Position numbers and translations under genes: made by a program
Shown here: piece after piece, positions 43,443-53,081 of the stretch
Layout of the letters: every line of letters begins with the position of its first letter
Numbering within the stretch: position 1 is the stretch's first letter
The notes under the pieces: generated by a model
The model's input: the letters and a program-made list of their open reading frames with translations, nothing else
The model's database searches: none
Told to the model about the DNA's origin: nothing
Assembly (NCBI RefSeq): GCF_001889045.1
Contig: NZ_CP018155.1
Location: 1,359,001-1,423,000 of the forward strand
Length of the DNA: 64,000 nt
Direction: 5' to 3'
Source of the DNA: Tenacibaculum todarodis
GTDB lineage: Bacteria; Bacteroidota; Bacteroidia; Flavobacteriales; Flavobacteriaceae

Positions 43443-44630
43443 GTGAAAAAATCGGTTTCAATTATTGGTGGCGGACCTTCCGCATTTTTACTTGCTTCTT
43501 TTTTAGACGAAGCAAAATTTACGGTTACTATTTATGAAAAAAACAAAACTGCAGGACGTAAGTTTTTAGTTGCCGGAAAAGGTGGATTTAACCTTACACA
43601 TTCCGAAGATATTTCTACTTTTATTAAACGATATACGCCTTCTAATTTTCTAAAAAAAGCACTGTTAAATTTTACAAATGTTGATTTTAGAAATTGGTTA
43701 GCAGAAATAGGAATTCCAACTTTTATTGGAAGTAGCAAAAGAGTATATCCAAAAGAAGGCATTAAACCGATTGAAGTTTTAACTACAATTCTAAATCATC
43801 TTAAAAGCAAAAATGTAACTATTAAATACGAGCATATTTTTTCTGGTTGGAATTCCGACAATAACCCGATAATCAATAATGCTGCTGTTATTTCTGATTA
43901 CACAGTTTTCTCTTTAGGAGGCGGAAGCTGGAAAGTTACTGGTTCCGATGGAAGTTGGCTAAATACATTTAAAGAAAAAGGTATTAAAACCATTCCTTTT
44001 GAAGCTTCAAATTGTGCCTATAAAATTGATTGGAAATCAGGTTTCATTCAACAAAACGAAGGAAAACCGTTAAAAAATATTGCTGTTTCTTGTGAAGATA
44101 AAACACAGAAAGGTGAAGCCGTTATTACTAAATTTGGATTGGAAGGAAATGCTATTTACGGATTAAGCCCGCAAATTAGAGAAGCATTAAATCAACATAA
44201 AAAAGCAACAATTTATATTGATTTAAAACCTGCTTTGTCGTTAGAAAATGTGCTTTCTAAAATGATGAGTTCAAATCAAAAAAATACTACGCAAATTTTA
44301 AAAAAAGAACTAAAATTAAGTTCCTCTCAAATTGATTTATTAAAAACAAATCTATCAAAAGAAACGTATTTAAATAACAGTTCTTTAGCTGAAAATATTA
44401 AAAATTTTCCATTAGAAATTATAGGTTTCAGTCCAATTGATGAAGCAATTTCTACCGTTGGCGGAATTGACCTAAAAGCAGTTAATGAAAACTTTGAAAT
44501 CAACAATTTACCAAATCAGTTTTGTATTGGAGAAATGCTAAATTGGGATGCGCCAACTGGCGGTTATTTACTTCAGTTTTGTGTAAGTTCTGGTGTTTAT
44601 TTAGCAGATTATCTAAATAAAATTAAGTAG
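43443..44630 (+). CDS. HI0933/BaiN-like FAD-dependent flavoprotein
   Basis: 395 aa starting with GTG at 43443. The dinucleotide-binding motif is SIIGGGPSAFLLASFLDEA, followed by GRKFLVAGKGGFNLTHSE, and the C-terminal GEMLNWDAPTGGYLLQFCVS. That last motif is the mark of the TIGR03862 branch of the HI0933-like family. Role unknown; homologues reduce steroid or other enones in gut bacteria, but that specificity should not be assumed. It converges with, and overlaps by 8 nt, the radical SAM gene on the other strand. Confidence 0.9.
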   Translation: MKKSVSIIGGGPSAFLLASFLDEAKFTVTIYEKNKTAGRKFLVAGKGGFNLTHSEDISTFIKRYTPSNFLKKALLNFTNVDFRNWLAEIGIPTFIGSSKRVYPKEGIKPIEVLTTILNHLKSKNVTIKYEHIFSGWNSDNNPIINNAAVISDYTVFSLGGGSWKVTGSDGSWLNTFKEKGIKTIPFEASNCAYKIDWKSGFIQQNEGKPLKNIAVSCEDKTQKGEAVITKFGLEGNAIYGLSPQIREALNQHKKATIYIDLKPALSLENVLSKMMSSNQKNTTQILKKELKLSSSQIDLLKTNLSKETYLNNSSLAENIKNFPLEIIGFSPIDEAISTVGGIDLKAVNENFEINNLPNQFCIGEMLNWDAPTGGYLLQFCVSSGVYLADYLNKIK

Positions 44631-46506
44631 TTTTTTTCTGCGGAATTCCAGCTTCTAAACAATTAGCAATTAAATTAGCTTCCAACGTTTTTTTAGGAAC
44701 TTTAAAGTTGAAATATTCCTCTAACGGAATTTCAAAACCTTTATAGTTTAAGTAGTTATTCAAAGCTATATTTAATCCTTCACTAAACAAATGATGTTCC
44801 GCTCCTGTTGGATCTTCGTGATATAAATCGTTTTCTGCAAAACCTTTAAATTCTGGACCAACAATATTAATTTGAAATTCATCTGGATTTTTACCAACCG
44901 GACTGTGACTTGTACACGCAAATTGATGCCAAAATGCAGATTGAATACAATTATTTTGAAATAACTGACGTACAACCTCTAAAGAATCTATGGTTTCTTG
45001 TTCCGTTTCCGTAGGAAAACCAAACATTAAATAGGCATGCACCATTATATTTTCATCAGAAAAAGCTTTGGTAACTCTTGCAACTTGGGCAATATCTACG
45101 CCTTTTTTCATCTTTGCCAATAACCTATCCGAAGCAACTTCCAATCCACCAGTTACAGCAATACAACCCGATTTAGATAATAAAGCACATAATTCTGGTG
45201 TAAATGTTTTTTCAAACCTGATGTTTGTCCACCAAGTAATATAAATTTTACGCTCAATCAATTTATTTGCCAATGCTTTCAGCATTTTTGGTGGCGCAGC
45301 TTCATCAACAAAATGAAAACCTGTAATACCTGTTTCAGAAATTATTTTTTCAATTTTATTTACCAAATCATCAGCTGTGGTGTTTTGGTAATTACCAATA
45401 TAATCTAAAGTTACATCGCAAAAAGAACATTGTTTCCAGTAGCAACCGTGAGAAATAGTGAGTTTATTCCACTTTCCGTCAGACCACATTCTGTGCATCG
45501 GATTCATTACATCTAAAAAAGATAAATATTTTTCCGTAGGCAAACCAACATAACTTGGCGCCGGTAAATTTTTATGATGAAAAATAGTGTTTGGTATTTT
45601 GTTCAAATAAACAACTTCATCATTTTTACAGATATAGGTTCTTTCTAAAGACTCCTCGCCTATTTTTCCTTCTAAAAATTCGGTAATTCGCAACAACGGA
45701 CTTTCACCATCATCTAACGTAATAAAATCTACAAAATCGAAAATTCTTGGATCAGACAGTCGTCTTAATTCTGTGTTGCAATATCCGCCTCCCATTCCTA
45801 TTTTAATGGTTGGATATTTTTGTTTTATATGCTGCGCACATCGCAAAGCGGAAAATAAATTTCCTGGAAAAGGCACAGTAAAACAGACCAAATCAAAATT
45901 GTCTTGTTGTAATTTTTCATCCAACAAATACAACATTTCATCTTCAATTAGAGTAGTTTCATATTGTAAACATTCCGCTAACTCATCAAAACTAGAAGCT
46001 GCGCTGGCAATTTGTTCCGCGTAGCGTGTAAAAGAGAAAAACTCATCTACGTTTGCTTTTATAAAATCGCCTAATTCTTCAACAAATAAAGTTGCAATAT
46101 GTTTTGCTTTGTCTAAAATTCCTAATTTACCAAATTCTACACTTAAGTCTTTTTCTAACTTTATACGTCTATGTCCGTGTGGTAAAAAATCTTTGTGTAC
46201 AATTTGATACGCTGCAGTAACTTCTTGCACACGTAAATAATTCATTACCGAATCTACCTTATTAATATAATCTTCCTTTTGATTCCAAACCAAAGGCAAT
46301 TCTTTATTACCAAGCATTGCTGCTTGTTTAAAAATTGCATCAATAAATTCTTTGGTAAAAACTGCCGTAAACAACTCAATACTTAAATCCATTTGCGTTG
46401 TTTTCACATTTTTAGATTCTAAAAAACCTTTAATGTACGCAGTTGCGGGATACGCAGTATTTAATTGTGTAAAAGGAGGTGTTATTAATAGTGTGTTTAT
46501 GGACAT
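44623..46506 (-). CDS. B12-binding-type radical SAM protein
   Basis: 627 aa from the ATG at 46506 (MSINTLLITPPFTQLNTAYP), chosen because the protein body begins there; an upstream start would add 14 residues. The N-terminal half is a cobalamin-binding-like region (LVCFTVPFPGNLF, IKIGMGGGYCNTELRR, FITLDDGESPLLRI). The radical SAM cluster motif is CYWKQCSFC, with CX4CX2C spacing. After it come the usual barrel motifs (GFHFVDEAAPP, MFGFPTETEQET). The chemistry is unknown; the family includes methyltransferases and ring-forming enzymes. Confidence 0.85.
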   Translation of the reverse strand: MSINTLLITPPFTQLNTAYPATAYIKGFLESKNVKTTQMDLSIELFTAVFTKEFIDAIFKQAAMLGNKELPLVWNQKEDYINKVDSVMNYLRVQEVTAAYQIVHKDFLPHGHRRIKLEKDLSVEFGKLGILDKAKHIATLFVEELGDFIKANVDEFFSFTRYAEQIASAASSFDELAECLQYETTLIEDEMLYLLDEKLQQDNFDLVCFTVPFPGNLFSALRCAQHIKQKYPTIKIGMGGGYCNTELRRLSDPRIFDFVDFITLDDGESPLLRITEFLEGKIGEESLERTYICKNDEVVYLNKIPNTIFHHKNLPAPSYVGLPTEKYLSFLDVMNPMHRMWSDGKWNKLTISHGCYWKQCSFCDVTLDYIGNYQNTTADDLVNKIEKIISETGITGFHFVDEAAPPKMLKALANKLIERKIYITWWTNIRFEKTFTPELCALLSKSGCIAVTGGLEVASDRLLAKMKKGVDIAQVARVTKAFSDENIMVHAYLMFGFPTETEQETIDSLEVVRQLFQNNCIQSAFWHQFACTSHSPVGKNPDEFQINIVGPEFKGFAENDLYHEDPTGAEHHLFSEGLNIALNNYLNYKGFEIPLEEYFNFKVPKKTLEANLIANCLEAGIPQKKTT

Positions 46507-46599
46507 AAAATAGTAAAGTGCAAATATACTATCAGATTTATGGAACACCCATTTTAATTATAAAAAAATACGCTACAAGAAATAGTTTAGTTTGTTTCT

Positions 46600-46696
46600 A
46601 AAGGTATTTTTGGGTAACTTCGCTAACGTTGAATATCCACAATTAAAACAATGGATATTCTTTTACAGTTAGCGAACCATCTCCAAAATACCTTTT
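46600..46696. repeat. 97-nt imperfect palindrome just before pdxH
   Basis: Three matched arm pairs: AAGGTATTTTTGG / CCAAAATACCTT, TTCGCTAAC / GTTAGCGAA and GAATATCCA / TGGATATTC, closing on an AT-rich loop. It ends 11 bp before the pdxH ATG, so it would fold in the pdxH leader if transcribed. It may be a miniature element or a regulatory RNA stem. Confidence 0.85.
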
Positions 46697-46707
46697 AAAA
46701 TACAACA

Positions 46708-47355
46708 ATGCCACAAGATTTAAGTAATCACAGAAAAACATATCAAAAACAAGAACTTTTAGAAAGTACTTGTCCAGAAAATCCGTTAGAATTATTTAGA
46801 AACTGGTTTATAAATGCAGACGAATCTGAAACTGTACATGAAGCCAATGCAATGACAGTTTCTTCCATTGGATTAGATGGTTTTCCGAAGAATAGAGTTG
46901 TTTTACTTAAAAAATATACTTGGGAAGGTTTTATATTCTACACAAATTATAATTCTGAAAAAGGAAAGGCTATTGCAGCCAACAACAATATCTGTTTATC
47001 TTTCTTTTGGGCTGGTTTGGAGCAACAAATTATCATCAAAGGTAGTGCAGAAAAACTAGCAGAAAATTTATCTGACGGTTATTTTGAATCTCGTCCAGAC
47101 GGAAGCAAATTAGGTGCATTAGCTTCTAACCAAAGTGAAGTTGTAGCATCAAGAGAAGTTTTAGACAAGCAACTTTCCGAAGAAGAAAAAAAACATACTA
47201 ACAAAGAAATATTAAGACCCAAACATTGGGGCGGTTTTTTAGTAAAGCCAATTTCTATTGAATTTTGGCAAGGACGCCCAAATAGAATGCACGATAGAAT
47301 ACGATATACGTTGCAAAAAGATTTTTCTTGGAAATTAGAAAGATTACAACCGTAA
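46708..47355 (+). CDS. pdxH: Pyridoxamine 5'-phosphate oxidase
   Basis: 215 aa FMN enzyme making pyridoxal 5'-phosphate from the pyridoxamine or pyridoxine phosphate. Signatures: NAMTVSSIGLDGFPKNRVVL, FIFYTNYNSEKGKAI, LSFFWAGLEQQIIIKG, and the C-terminal RPKHWGGFLVKPISIEFWQG with HDRIRY. PLP feeds HemL and SdaA in this same window, though they are not co-regulated by position. A large palindrome lies immediately upstream. Confidence 0.96.
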   Translation: MPQDLSNHRKTYQKQELLESTCPENPLELFRNWFINADESETVHEANAMTVSSIGLDGFPKNRVVLLKKYTWEGFIFYTNYNSEKGKAIAANNNICLSFFWAGLEQQIIIKGSAEKLAENLSDGYFESRPDGSKLGALASNQSEVVASREVLDKQLSEEEKKHTNKEILRPKHWGGFLVKPISIEFWQGRPNRMHDRIRYTLQKDFSWKLERLQP

Positions 47356-47388
47356 TTTTTATATTTACACTTCACTTTTAAAGTTAAA

Positions 47389-47877
47389 ATGAAAACACTT
47401 TACATTGTTCGTCACGCAAAATCTTCTTGGAGTTATGATAGCGTGCAAGATATTGATAGACCTTTAAAAGAGCGAGGCATTAATGACGCTCATTTGCTGT
47501 CTAAATTTTTAGCCTCAAAAATTAAAAGGCCAGATGTCTTTATTTCTAGTAGTGCTAATAGAGCATTACATACTTCTGTAATTTTTTGCGAAAACTTTAG
47601 CTATCCGTTATCTAATTTGCAAATTAAACGTCAATTATATAGTTTTAGCGATGGTTACTTGGTAAAAACCGTAAAAGCATTAGATGATAGTTTTGATAGT
47701 GCAATTATTTTTAGTCACGATCATGGAATAAATACATTTGTAAATAAATTTGGAAGCAAACCAATTGCACATGTTTCAACTTGTGGTGTTATTGCAATAG
47801 AATTTGAAGAAAAACATTGGAAAAACATAAAGAAAGGAACTACAACAATGGTAGAATTCCCAAAAAATCATAGATAG
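47389..47877 (+). CDS. sixA: SixA-type phosphohistidine phosphatase
   Basis: 162 aa histidine phosphatase. The phosphohistidine nucleophile motif RHAKSSW is near the N-terminus (residues 8-14), PLKERGINDAHLLS follows, and the second catalytic His is in FSHDHGINTFVNKFG. It should remove phosphate from histidine-phosphorylated signalling proteins. It lies 33 bp after pdxH and 1 bp before the ppx gene, an operon. Confidence 0.9.
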   Translation: MKTLYIVRHAKSSWSYDSVQDIDRPLKERGINDAHLLSKFLASKIKRPDVFISSSANRALHTSVIFCENFSYPLSNLQIKRQLYSFSDGYLVKTVKALDDSFDSAIIFSHDHGINTFVNKFGSKPIAHVSTCGVIAIEFEEKHWKNIKKGTTTMVEFPKNHR

Positions 47878-47878
47878 T

Positions 47879-48775
47879 TTGTTAGAAATAAAAAAATATG
47901 GCGCTATAGATATTGGATCAAATGCAGTTAGATTACTGGTTGCCAATGTTATTATTGAAAAAGGAAAAGAGCCTAAATTTAAAAAATCTGCCTTAATTCG
48001 TGTACCTATTCGTTTAGGTGCTGACGCTTTTGTTAACGGAAAAATTTCCGAAGAGAACACCATAAGAATGATTGATGCTATGGAAGCATTTAAACTTTTA
48101 ATAAAAATCCATGGTGTAGAAAGATACAAAGCCTGTGCAACCTCAGCAATGAGAGAAGCTGAAAATGGACAAGATGTAGCAAAAAAGATTCTTAAAAAAA
48201 CAGGAATTAAAATTGACATTATTAATGGTAAAGAAGAAGCTAGAATTATTTCTTCAACAGACCTAAAAGAACTAATACAAAGCGATAAATCTTACCTATA
48301 TGTAGATGTTGGTGGCGGAAGTACAGAATTTACCGTTTTTACTGAAGGAAAAATAGTGAATTCTAAATCCTTTAAAATGGGTACAGTCCGTTTACTAAAT
48401 AACACAAAATCAGAAAATAAAGTAAAATTTAAAAGTGTTGAAAAATGGATAAAAGAAAATACTAAAGATTTTAAAAGCATATCTTTAATAGGTTCAGGAG
48501 GAAATATCAATAAACTTTTTAAAATGTCTGGAAGGACAGAAGGAAACCCAATTTCTTACATTTATTTGAATGCCCAGTATCAATTCTTAAAAAAAATGTC
48601 CTATCAAGACAGAATAACTGAACTAAGTTTAAATCCAGATAGAGCAGATGTTATTGTTCCTGCAACCAAAATTTATCTCTCTGCAATGAAATGGAGTGGC
48701 GCTAGAAAAATATTTGTACCTAAAATTGGTCTTTCTGACGGAATAATTAAAAGCCTACACTACAATAAGTTATAA
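47879..48775 (+). CDS. ppx: Exopolyphosphatase, Ppx/GppA family
   Basis: 298 aa actin-like-fold phosphatase. The two phosphate motifs are YGAIDIGSNAVRLLV (about residues 7-21) and YLYVDVGGGSTEF. It hydrolyses polyphosphate or (p)ppGpp; the short form without C-terminal HD domain favours an exopolyphosphatase of the bacteroidete type. It starts with TTG at 47879, 1 bp after the sixA stop. No nearby in-frame ATG would keep the first conserved strand, so TTG was kept. Confidence 0.88.
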   Translation: MLEIKKYGAIDIGSNAVRLLVANVIIEKGKEPKFKKSALIRVPIRLGADAFVNGKISEENTIRMIDAMEAFKLLIKIHGVERYKACATSAMREAENGQDVAKKILKKTGIKIDIINGKEEARIISSTDLKELIQSDKSYLYVDVGGGSTEFTVFTEGKIVNSKSFKMGTVRLLNNTKSENKVKFKSVEKWIKENTKDFKSISLIGSGGNINKLFKMSGRTEGNPISYIYLNAQYQFLKKMSYQDRITELSLNPDRADVIVPATKIYLSAMKWSGARKIFVPKIGLSDGIIKSLHYNKL

Positions 48776-48906
48776 CTTGTTTTTAAATAATATTAACAAC
48801 TCTTTAACATTCTTTTTTAATTTACTATCTTTGACATGTGACTTTCACTAAAGATAGTGTGTCATACTAAGTAGAGAAAAATTAAATCAAAATCAAATCA
48901 TTTATT

Positions 48907-50856
48907 ATGAAAAAACTATTATTTTCTGGAGCATTATTAATGTTCGGATTTACGGTATCTGCACAGGACTTACCTACAAACGCAGAACCAGGAAAATGTT
49001 ATGTACGCTGTAAAACTCCAGAAGTATGGAAAAATCAAGATGTTACTATCGAAGTAGCACCAGCATACAAAAGAATTGTTACGCATCCTGCACAATACAA
49101 AACTGTTACTGAAAGAGTATTAGTTGATGCTGGAGGTGAAAGTTTAGTTGTAGTACCTGCAACTTATGAAAACAGAGATGTTGTTGTTACAACTGACGAA
49201 GGTGGACAAAGTTTACGTAGAGTAGCTGCAAAAGCAACTACTTCTAAGCAAGTTGTAATGACTAGAGAAGCGTCTCAACGTTTAGTAACAGTACCTGCTA
49301 AATATGAAACTAGAGATGTTGTTATTACTTCTAAAGCAGCATACCAACGTTTAGTTGTTGTTCCTGCTACAATGAAAACTGTAACAGAAACTTTAGTAAC
49401 TAAAGAAGCGTCTCAGCGTTTAGAGGTTGTACCTGCTAAATATGAAACTAGAGATGTTGTTGTTACTGTAAAAGAAGCTGGATCTCGTTTAGAGATTGTA
49501 CCTGCTACTTACGAAATGAGAGATGTTGTTATTGTAACAAGAGAAGCTTCTCAACGTTTAACAGTAGTTCCTGCAACTTACGGAACAGAAACTTTATCTT
49601 ATAGAAAAAAGGTTGAAGGAAACTCTTTAAGAGTTGTACCTGCATCTTTTGGTAGAGATAGTGAAACTATTGAAGTTAGAGCTGCATCTGCAAGATGGCA
49701 AATGAGCGAAAAAGCTCCTGATTGTGAGTCTTCTGACCCTAACGATTGTCGTTACTGGTGTTATAAAGAAGTTCCTGCACAATACACTACAGTTAACAAA
49801 ACTGTTTTAAGTAATGATGCATCTGTATTAGCTAACGCTGGTAAATGTGCTGAAGGTTCTAACGACCCAAGTTGTTTTGCAACGTATACTAAGAGAGTTA
49901 TGAAAACTCCTCCTACAACAAATGTAATTGCTATACCAGAAGTTACTAAAGTTGTTAAGAAGAGAGTTATGACTAACCCTCCATCAACTAGAACTATAGC
50001 AATTCCTGCTGTAACAAAAGTAATTAAGAAAACTGTAATGGTAACTCCTCCTACAACAAGAGTTGTTGCTATACCAGAACAAACTACTACAGTTAAAAGA
50101 ACTGTTGTTGATACTCCAGCTACAACTAGAGTTGTTGATGTGCCTGCTGTAACTAAAGTAATTAAGAAAACTGTAATGGTAACTCCTCCAACAACGAGAG
50201 TTATTGAAATTCCTTCTGAAAGCACTTCAGTAACTGTTACTAATCCTGGAACTCCATCTACAACTACTGTAGCTTCTCCAGCTAAAACTAAAGTTTTTAA
50301 GAAGACTGTTATGGTAACTCCTCCAACTACAAGAGTTGTGAAGTCTGAGCCTAAATATTCTACAATCAGAAAGACTGTATTAGAAAAAGATGCTTATGAA
50401 GAAACTGTACCAGTTGCAGCTAAATATAAGACTGTAACTAAAGAAGTTTTAGTTTCTAAAGGAGGTTTAACTTCTTGGAAAACTGTTGATTGTGAGTTAG
50501 TAAACAACACTCCATTACCAATTAACTGGAACTTAGGAAGTTCAACTTTAACTCCAGCTGCTAAGCGTATTATTGATGCTCGTTTATTACCAGTATTAAA
50601 TAGCGGTGTTGCTGTAGTAATTGAATCTCATACAGATTCTAGAGGTAACAAAACTAATAATCAAGTTTTATCTGAAAAGAGAGCTGGTTCAGTTGTAAAA
50701 TACTTAATGTCTAAAGGTGTTAATGGAAGCCAATTAACTGCTAACGGTTTAGGTGAAAACAAATTAACTAACCGTTGTGCTGATGGTGTTTCTTGTTCTG
50801 AAAGAGAGCATGCAGCAAACAGAAGAACTACATTTAGAGTTGTAAACCAAAAGTAA
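48907..50856 (+). CDS. OmpA-family protein with two blocks of tandem repeats
   Basis: 649 aa. Signal peptide 1-19 (cleaved after FTVSA). Residues about 40-260 hold some eight units of ~22 aa of the kind REASQRLVTVPAKYETRDVV. A Cys-containing spacer (about 272-325) is followed by a second block (about 328-490) of ~22-aa units such as KTVMVTPPTTRVVAIP. Residues from about 530 are an OmpA-like peptidoglycan-binding domain (NWNLGSSTLTP, IESHTDSRGNKTNNQVLSEK, TANGLGENKL). It is probably an outer-membrane-linked protein; the repeats' role is unknown. A likely -7 box (TATCTTTG) is at 48826-48833. Confidence 0.88.
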   Translation: MKKLLFSGALLMFGFTVSAQDLPTNAEPGKCYVRCKTPEVWKNQDVTIEVAPAYKRIVTHPAQYKTVTERVLVDAGGESLVVVPATYENRDVVVTTDEGGQSLRRVAAKATTSKQVVMTREASQRLVTVPAKYETRDVVITSKAAYQRLVVVPATMKTVTETLVTKEASQRLEVVPAKYETRDVVVTVKEAGSRLEIVPATYEMRDVVIVTREASQRLTVVPATYGTETLSYRKKVEGNSLRVVPASFGRDSETIEVRAASARWQMSEKAPDCESSDPNDCRYWCYKEVPAQYTTVNKTVLSNDASVLANAGKCAEGSNDPSCFATYTKRVMKTPPTTNVIAIPEVTKVVKKRVMTNPPSTRTIAIPAVTKVIKKTVMVTPPTTRVVAIPEQTTTVKRTVVDTPATTRVVDVPAVTKVIKKTVMVTPPTTRVIEIPSESTSVTVTNPGTPSTTTVASPAKTKVFKKTVMVTPPTTRVVKSEPKYSTIRKTVLEKDAYEETVPVAAKYKTVTKEVLVSKGGLTSWKTVDCELVNNTPLPINWNLGSSTLTPAAKRIIDARLLPVLNSGVAVVIESHTDSRGNKTNNQVLSEKRAGSVVKYLMSKGVNGSQLTANGLGENKLTNRCADGVSCSEREHAANRRTTFRVVNQK

Positions 50857-50898
50857 TTCTATATACTACGATTCACTCTAACAAGAGAATCAAATAAG

Positions 50899-50928
50899 AA
50901 AAACCCGAGCTTTGCTCGGGTTTTTTAT
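50899..50928 (+). terminator. Terminator of the OmpA-family gene
   Basis: Perfect stem AACCCGAGC / GCTCGGGTT with a 3-nt loop and a T6 tail, 42 bp after the stop. Confidence 0.92.
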
Positions 50929-50970
50929 TGCCTTAAAATTAAATTATAGTACTCATACTCTTTGTAAACG

Positions 50971-51037
<67 letters not shown>

Positions 51038-51230
51038 AGAAAGCCTATAGCTTTTAGCTATAAAAAGACTTAAACAGCTTAACTCCTATTCTATTTCTTT
51101 TTTAAATCAATAACAACATAGAACACATAAGTCTAAGCAAACTTTTATACATTGAGCTAAACCAAAACATATACACGAATAAAAGTCTCTCTATAATGCT
51201 TAAAACATTTAATACATTCTGTATATAACA

Positions 51231-51270
51231 GAAAAAAGCCTTAATGTTTAACATCAAGGCTTTTTTTTTA
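51231..51270. terminator. Bidirectional terminator before the thioredoxin gene's 3' end
   Basis: Stem AAAAAGCCTTAATGT / ACATCAAGGCTTTTT with flanking A and T runs, so it can work in both directions. It serves the minus-strand thioredoxin gene whose stop is at 51294. Confidence 0.88.
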
Positions 51271-51293
51271 TTTTTAATTTAATTATTTTATAA

Positions 51294-51794
51294 CTAGAAA
51301 GCTCTTATAGCTTTGTCAAAAAACGGATAATAATATTCAGTCATATACATTCCTTGTTTTATACCTAATTCTTGCTCTTTTGAATTTACAATAAGCATTG
51401 TAGGAAATTTAGATTGACCAAAACGAGCTTGTATTTCTTCATTAATTTTTCTTGTTTTTTCTTCAACTAAATCTTTATTCCTAGGGAAATCTGCTTTATA
51501 AAGAACAAATTTATTAGTAGCATATTCTTGAAACTTTTCAGTTTTAAATAATTTTTTACCTAAAACTTTACAAGGGCCACACCAATCTGATCCAGTAAAA
51601 TAAACTAATAACGGTTTATTTTCAGCTTTTGCTCTCTTTAGAGCATCATCGTAAGATTTTTCCCAATTAATTACAATTTCAGGTTCTAGTATTTCCTGAA
51701 CTTCAATTACTTCTTGAGTATCCACAGATTCTTGCGCATTAGCAAAGCTAAAACCAAGAAATAAAATTAGGGAGGTAAGATATATTTTTCTCAT
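51294..51794 (-). CDS. Secreted thioredoxin-fold protein
   Basis: 166 aa from the ATG at 51794, which starts a signal peptide (MRKIYLTSLILFLGFSFANA); the upstream ATG at 51845 would put 17 odd residues in front. The redox motif is SDWCGPCKVLGK (CGPC), within a thioredoxin domain of about 120 residues ending GQSKFPTMLIVNSKEQ (cis-Pro context FPTM). It probably reduces disulfides in periplasmic or lipoprotein partners. It lies 55 bp downstream of lpxK on the same strand. Confidence 0.9.
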   Translation of the reverse strand: MRKIYLTSLILFLGFSFANAQESVDTQEVIEVQEILEPEIVINWEKSYDDALKRAKAENKPLLVYFTGSDWCGPCKVLGKKLFKTEKFQEYATNKFVLYKADFPRNKDLVEEKTRKINEEIQARFGQSKFPTMLIVNSKEQELGIKQGMYMTEYYYPFFDKAIRAF

Positions 51795-51848
51795 AATAAA
51801 TAATTTACGTTTACCAAATGTATCAAAAAAAATGCCATTTATCAAAAT

Positions 51849-52871
51849 TTAACATTTAATATGACTTTTTATTACCTCATCAAATAAATTATCTTCCAAT
51901 AAAAAGTTTGTTTTGATACCTAAACAACTAACATCTTTCAATTTATCTTCTAAACGAACATAATCTTTTTCTGTTGTTAAAATTATTTTTTTATCTGATG
52001 AAATAGCATTAAATGTATTTTGAATACCAACAATATCCTTTGTTGAAAAAGCATGATGATCAGGAAAATTAAGATGTGTATAGTTTACATTTTTATTCGC
52101 TAAATAAGTAGTTAACGGTTTTGGGTTTGCTATTCCAGTTACTAAAACTACTTCGTAAGTTTTTAAATCATTAACCGAAATACTTTCGCTTCCACTTATA
52201 TTTTCATCATAAGAAATACTTGTAAAAAACAATTGTTGATGCTTCTCTACATTTATTTTGCTTCTTATTTTTTGTTGTTCTTCTATAGATAAATCTGCTG
52301 GACATTTAGTAACAACAATAATATTTGCTCTTTTTGCTCCACTCCTACTTTCTCTTAAATTTCCTGTTGGCAATAGAAAATCATCCGTAAACAGATCGTT
52401 GTATTTTGTAAGTAAAATATAGAGACTTGCTTTTACTTTTCTATGTTGATATGCGTCATCTAATAAAACAATCTCTGGTGGATTTTCACCTTTTAATAAT
52501 TGTATAATACCATTTGTTCTATCAGCATCAACTGCGACTCTAATATTATTAAACTTTTTAAAATACTGTAAAGGCTCATCACCAACATCTTCTGCAGAGT
52601 GATCTTTATTCAACAATAAAAAGCCTGTTGATTTCCTTTTATAACCTCTACTTAAAACTGCAATTTTGTTTTTGTCCTTTAAAAGTCTTATTAAATATTC
52701 AATCTGAGGCGTTTTTCCAGTTCCGCCAACACTTAAATTTCCGACAGCTATTACTGGTATATTAAACGTAGTTGATTTAAAAATTCCTTTATCAAACAAA
52801 AAATTACGAATTGAAGTAATCAAATCATAAATAACAGCAATTGGAAATAATAAAAAACGAAGTAGTTTCAT
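51849..52871 (-). CDS. lpxK: Tetraacyldisaccharide 4'-kinase
   Basis: 340 aa inner-membrane kinase that phosphorylates the 4' position of the lipid A disaccharide. An N-terminal hydrophobic segment (LRFLLFPIAVIYDLITSI) leads to the Walker A motif VGNLSVGGTGKTP (about residues 42-54). LLDDAYQHRKV is the second nucleotide/metal motif. It shows that the organism makes lipid A. It begins with ATG at 52871. Confidence 0.95.
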   Translation of the reverse strand: MKLLRFLLFPIAVIYDLITSIRNFLFDKGIFKSTTFNIPVIAVGNLSVGGTGKTPQIEYLIRLLKDKNKIAVLSRGYKRKSTGFLLLNKDHSAEDVGDEPLQYFKKFNNIRVAVDADRTNGIIQLLKGENPPEIVLLDDAYQHRKVKASLYILLTKYNDLFTDDFLLPTGNLRESRSGAKRANIIVVTKCPADLSIEEQQKIRSKINVEKHQQLFFTSISYDENISGSESISVNDLKTYEVVLVTGIANPKPLTTYLANKNVNYTHLNFPDHHAFSTKDIVGIQNTFNAISSDKKIILTTEKDYVRLEDKLKDVSCLGIKTNFLLEDNLFDEVIKSHIKC

Positions 52872-52972
52872 TACTGCGAAAATAAAAAATTTATATAAAT
52901 TTCTTGTTCAAGATACATCATTTAAAGTTTTAAGTAGATTTATGCTTAAAGATTGTAAAATATATTTTTTTT

Positions 52973-52997
52973 AGATTCCTGTTTTACAGGAATGACA
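52973..52997. repeat. Short REP-like hairpin upstream of the Nif3 gene
   Basis: ATTCCTG-TTTTA-CAGGAAT followed by GACAG. Hairpins of the form ATTCCTGC ... GCAGGAATGACA are common intergenic repeats in flavobacteria. A second stem (CTCAATGT / ACATTGAG, 53009-53028) is next to it. Confidence 0.55.
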
Positions 52998-53081
52998 GTT
53001 TTAAGGAAACTCAATGTAAAAACATTGAGGTATTTCTCTAATTAAAATCTTAACTTTGGTACTTTAACAAATTATTTACAA

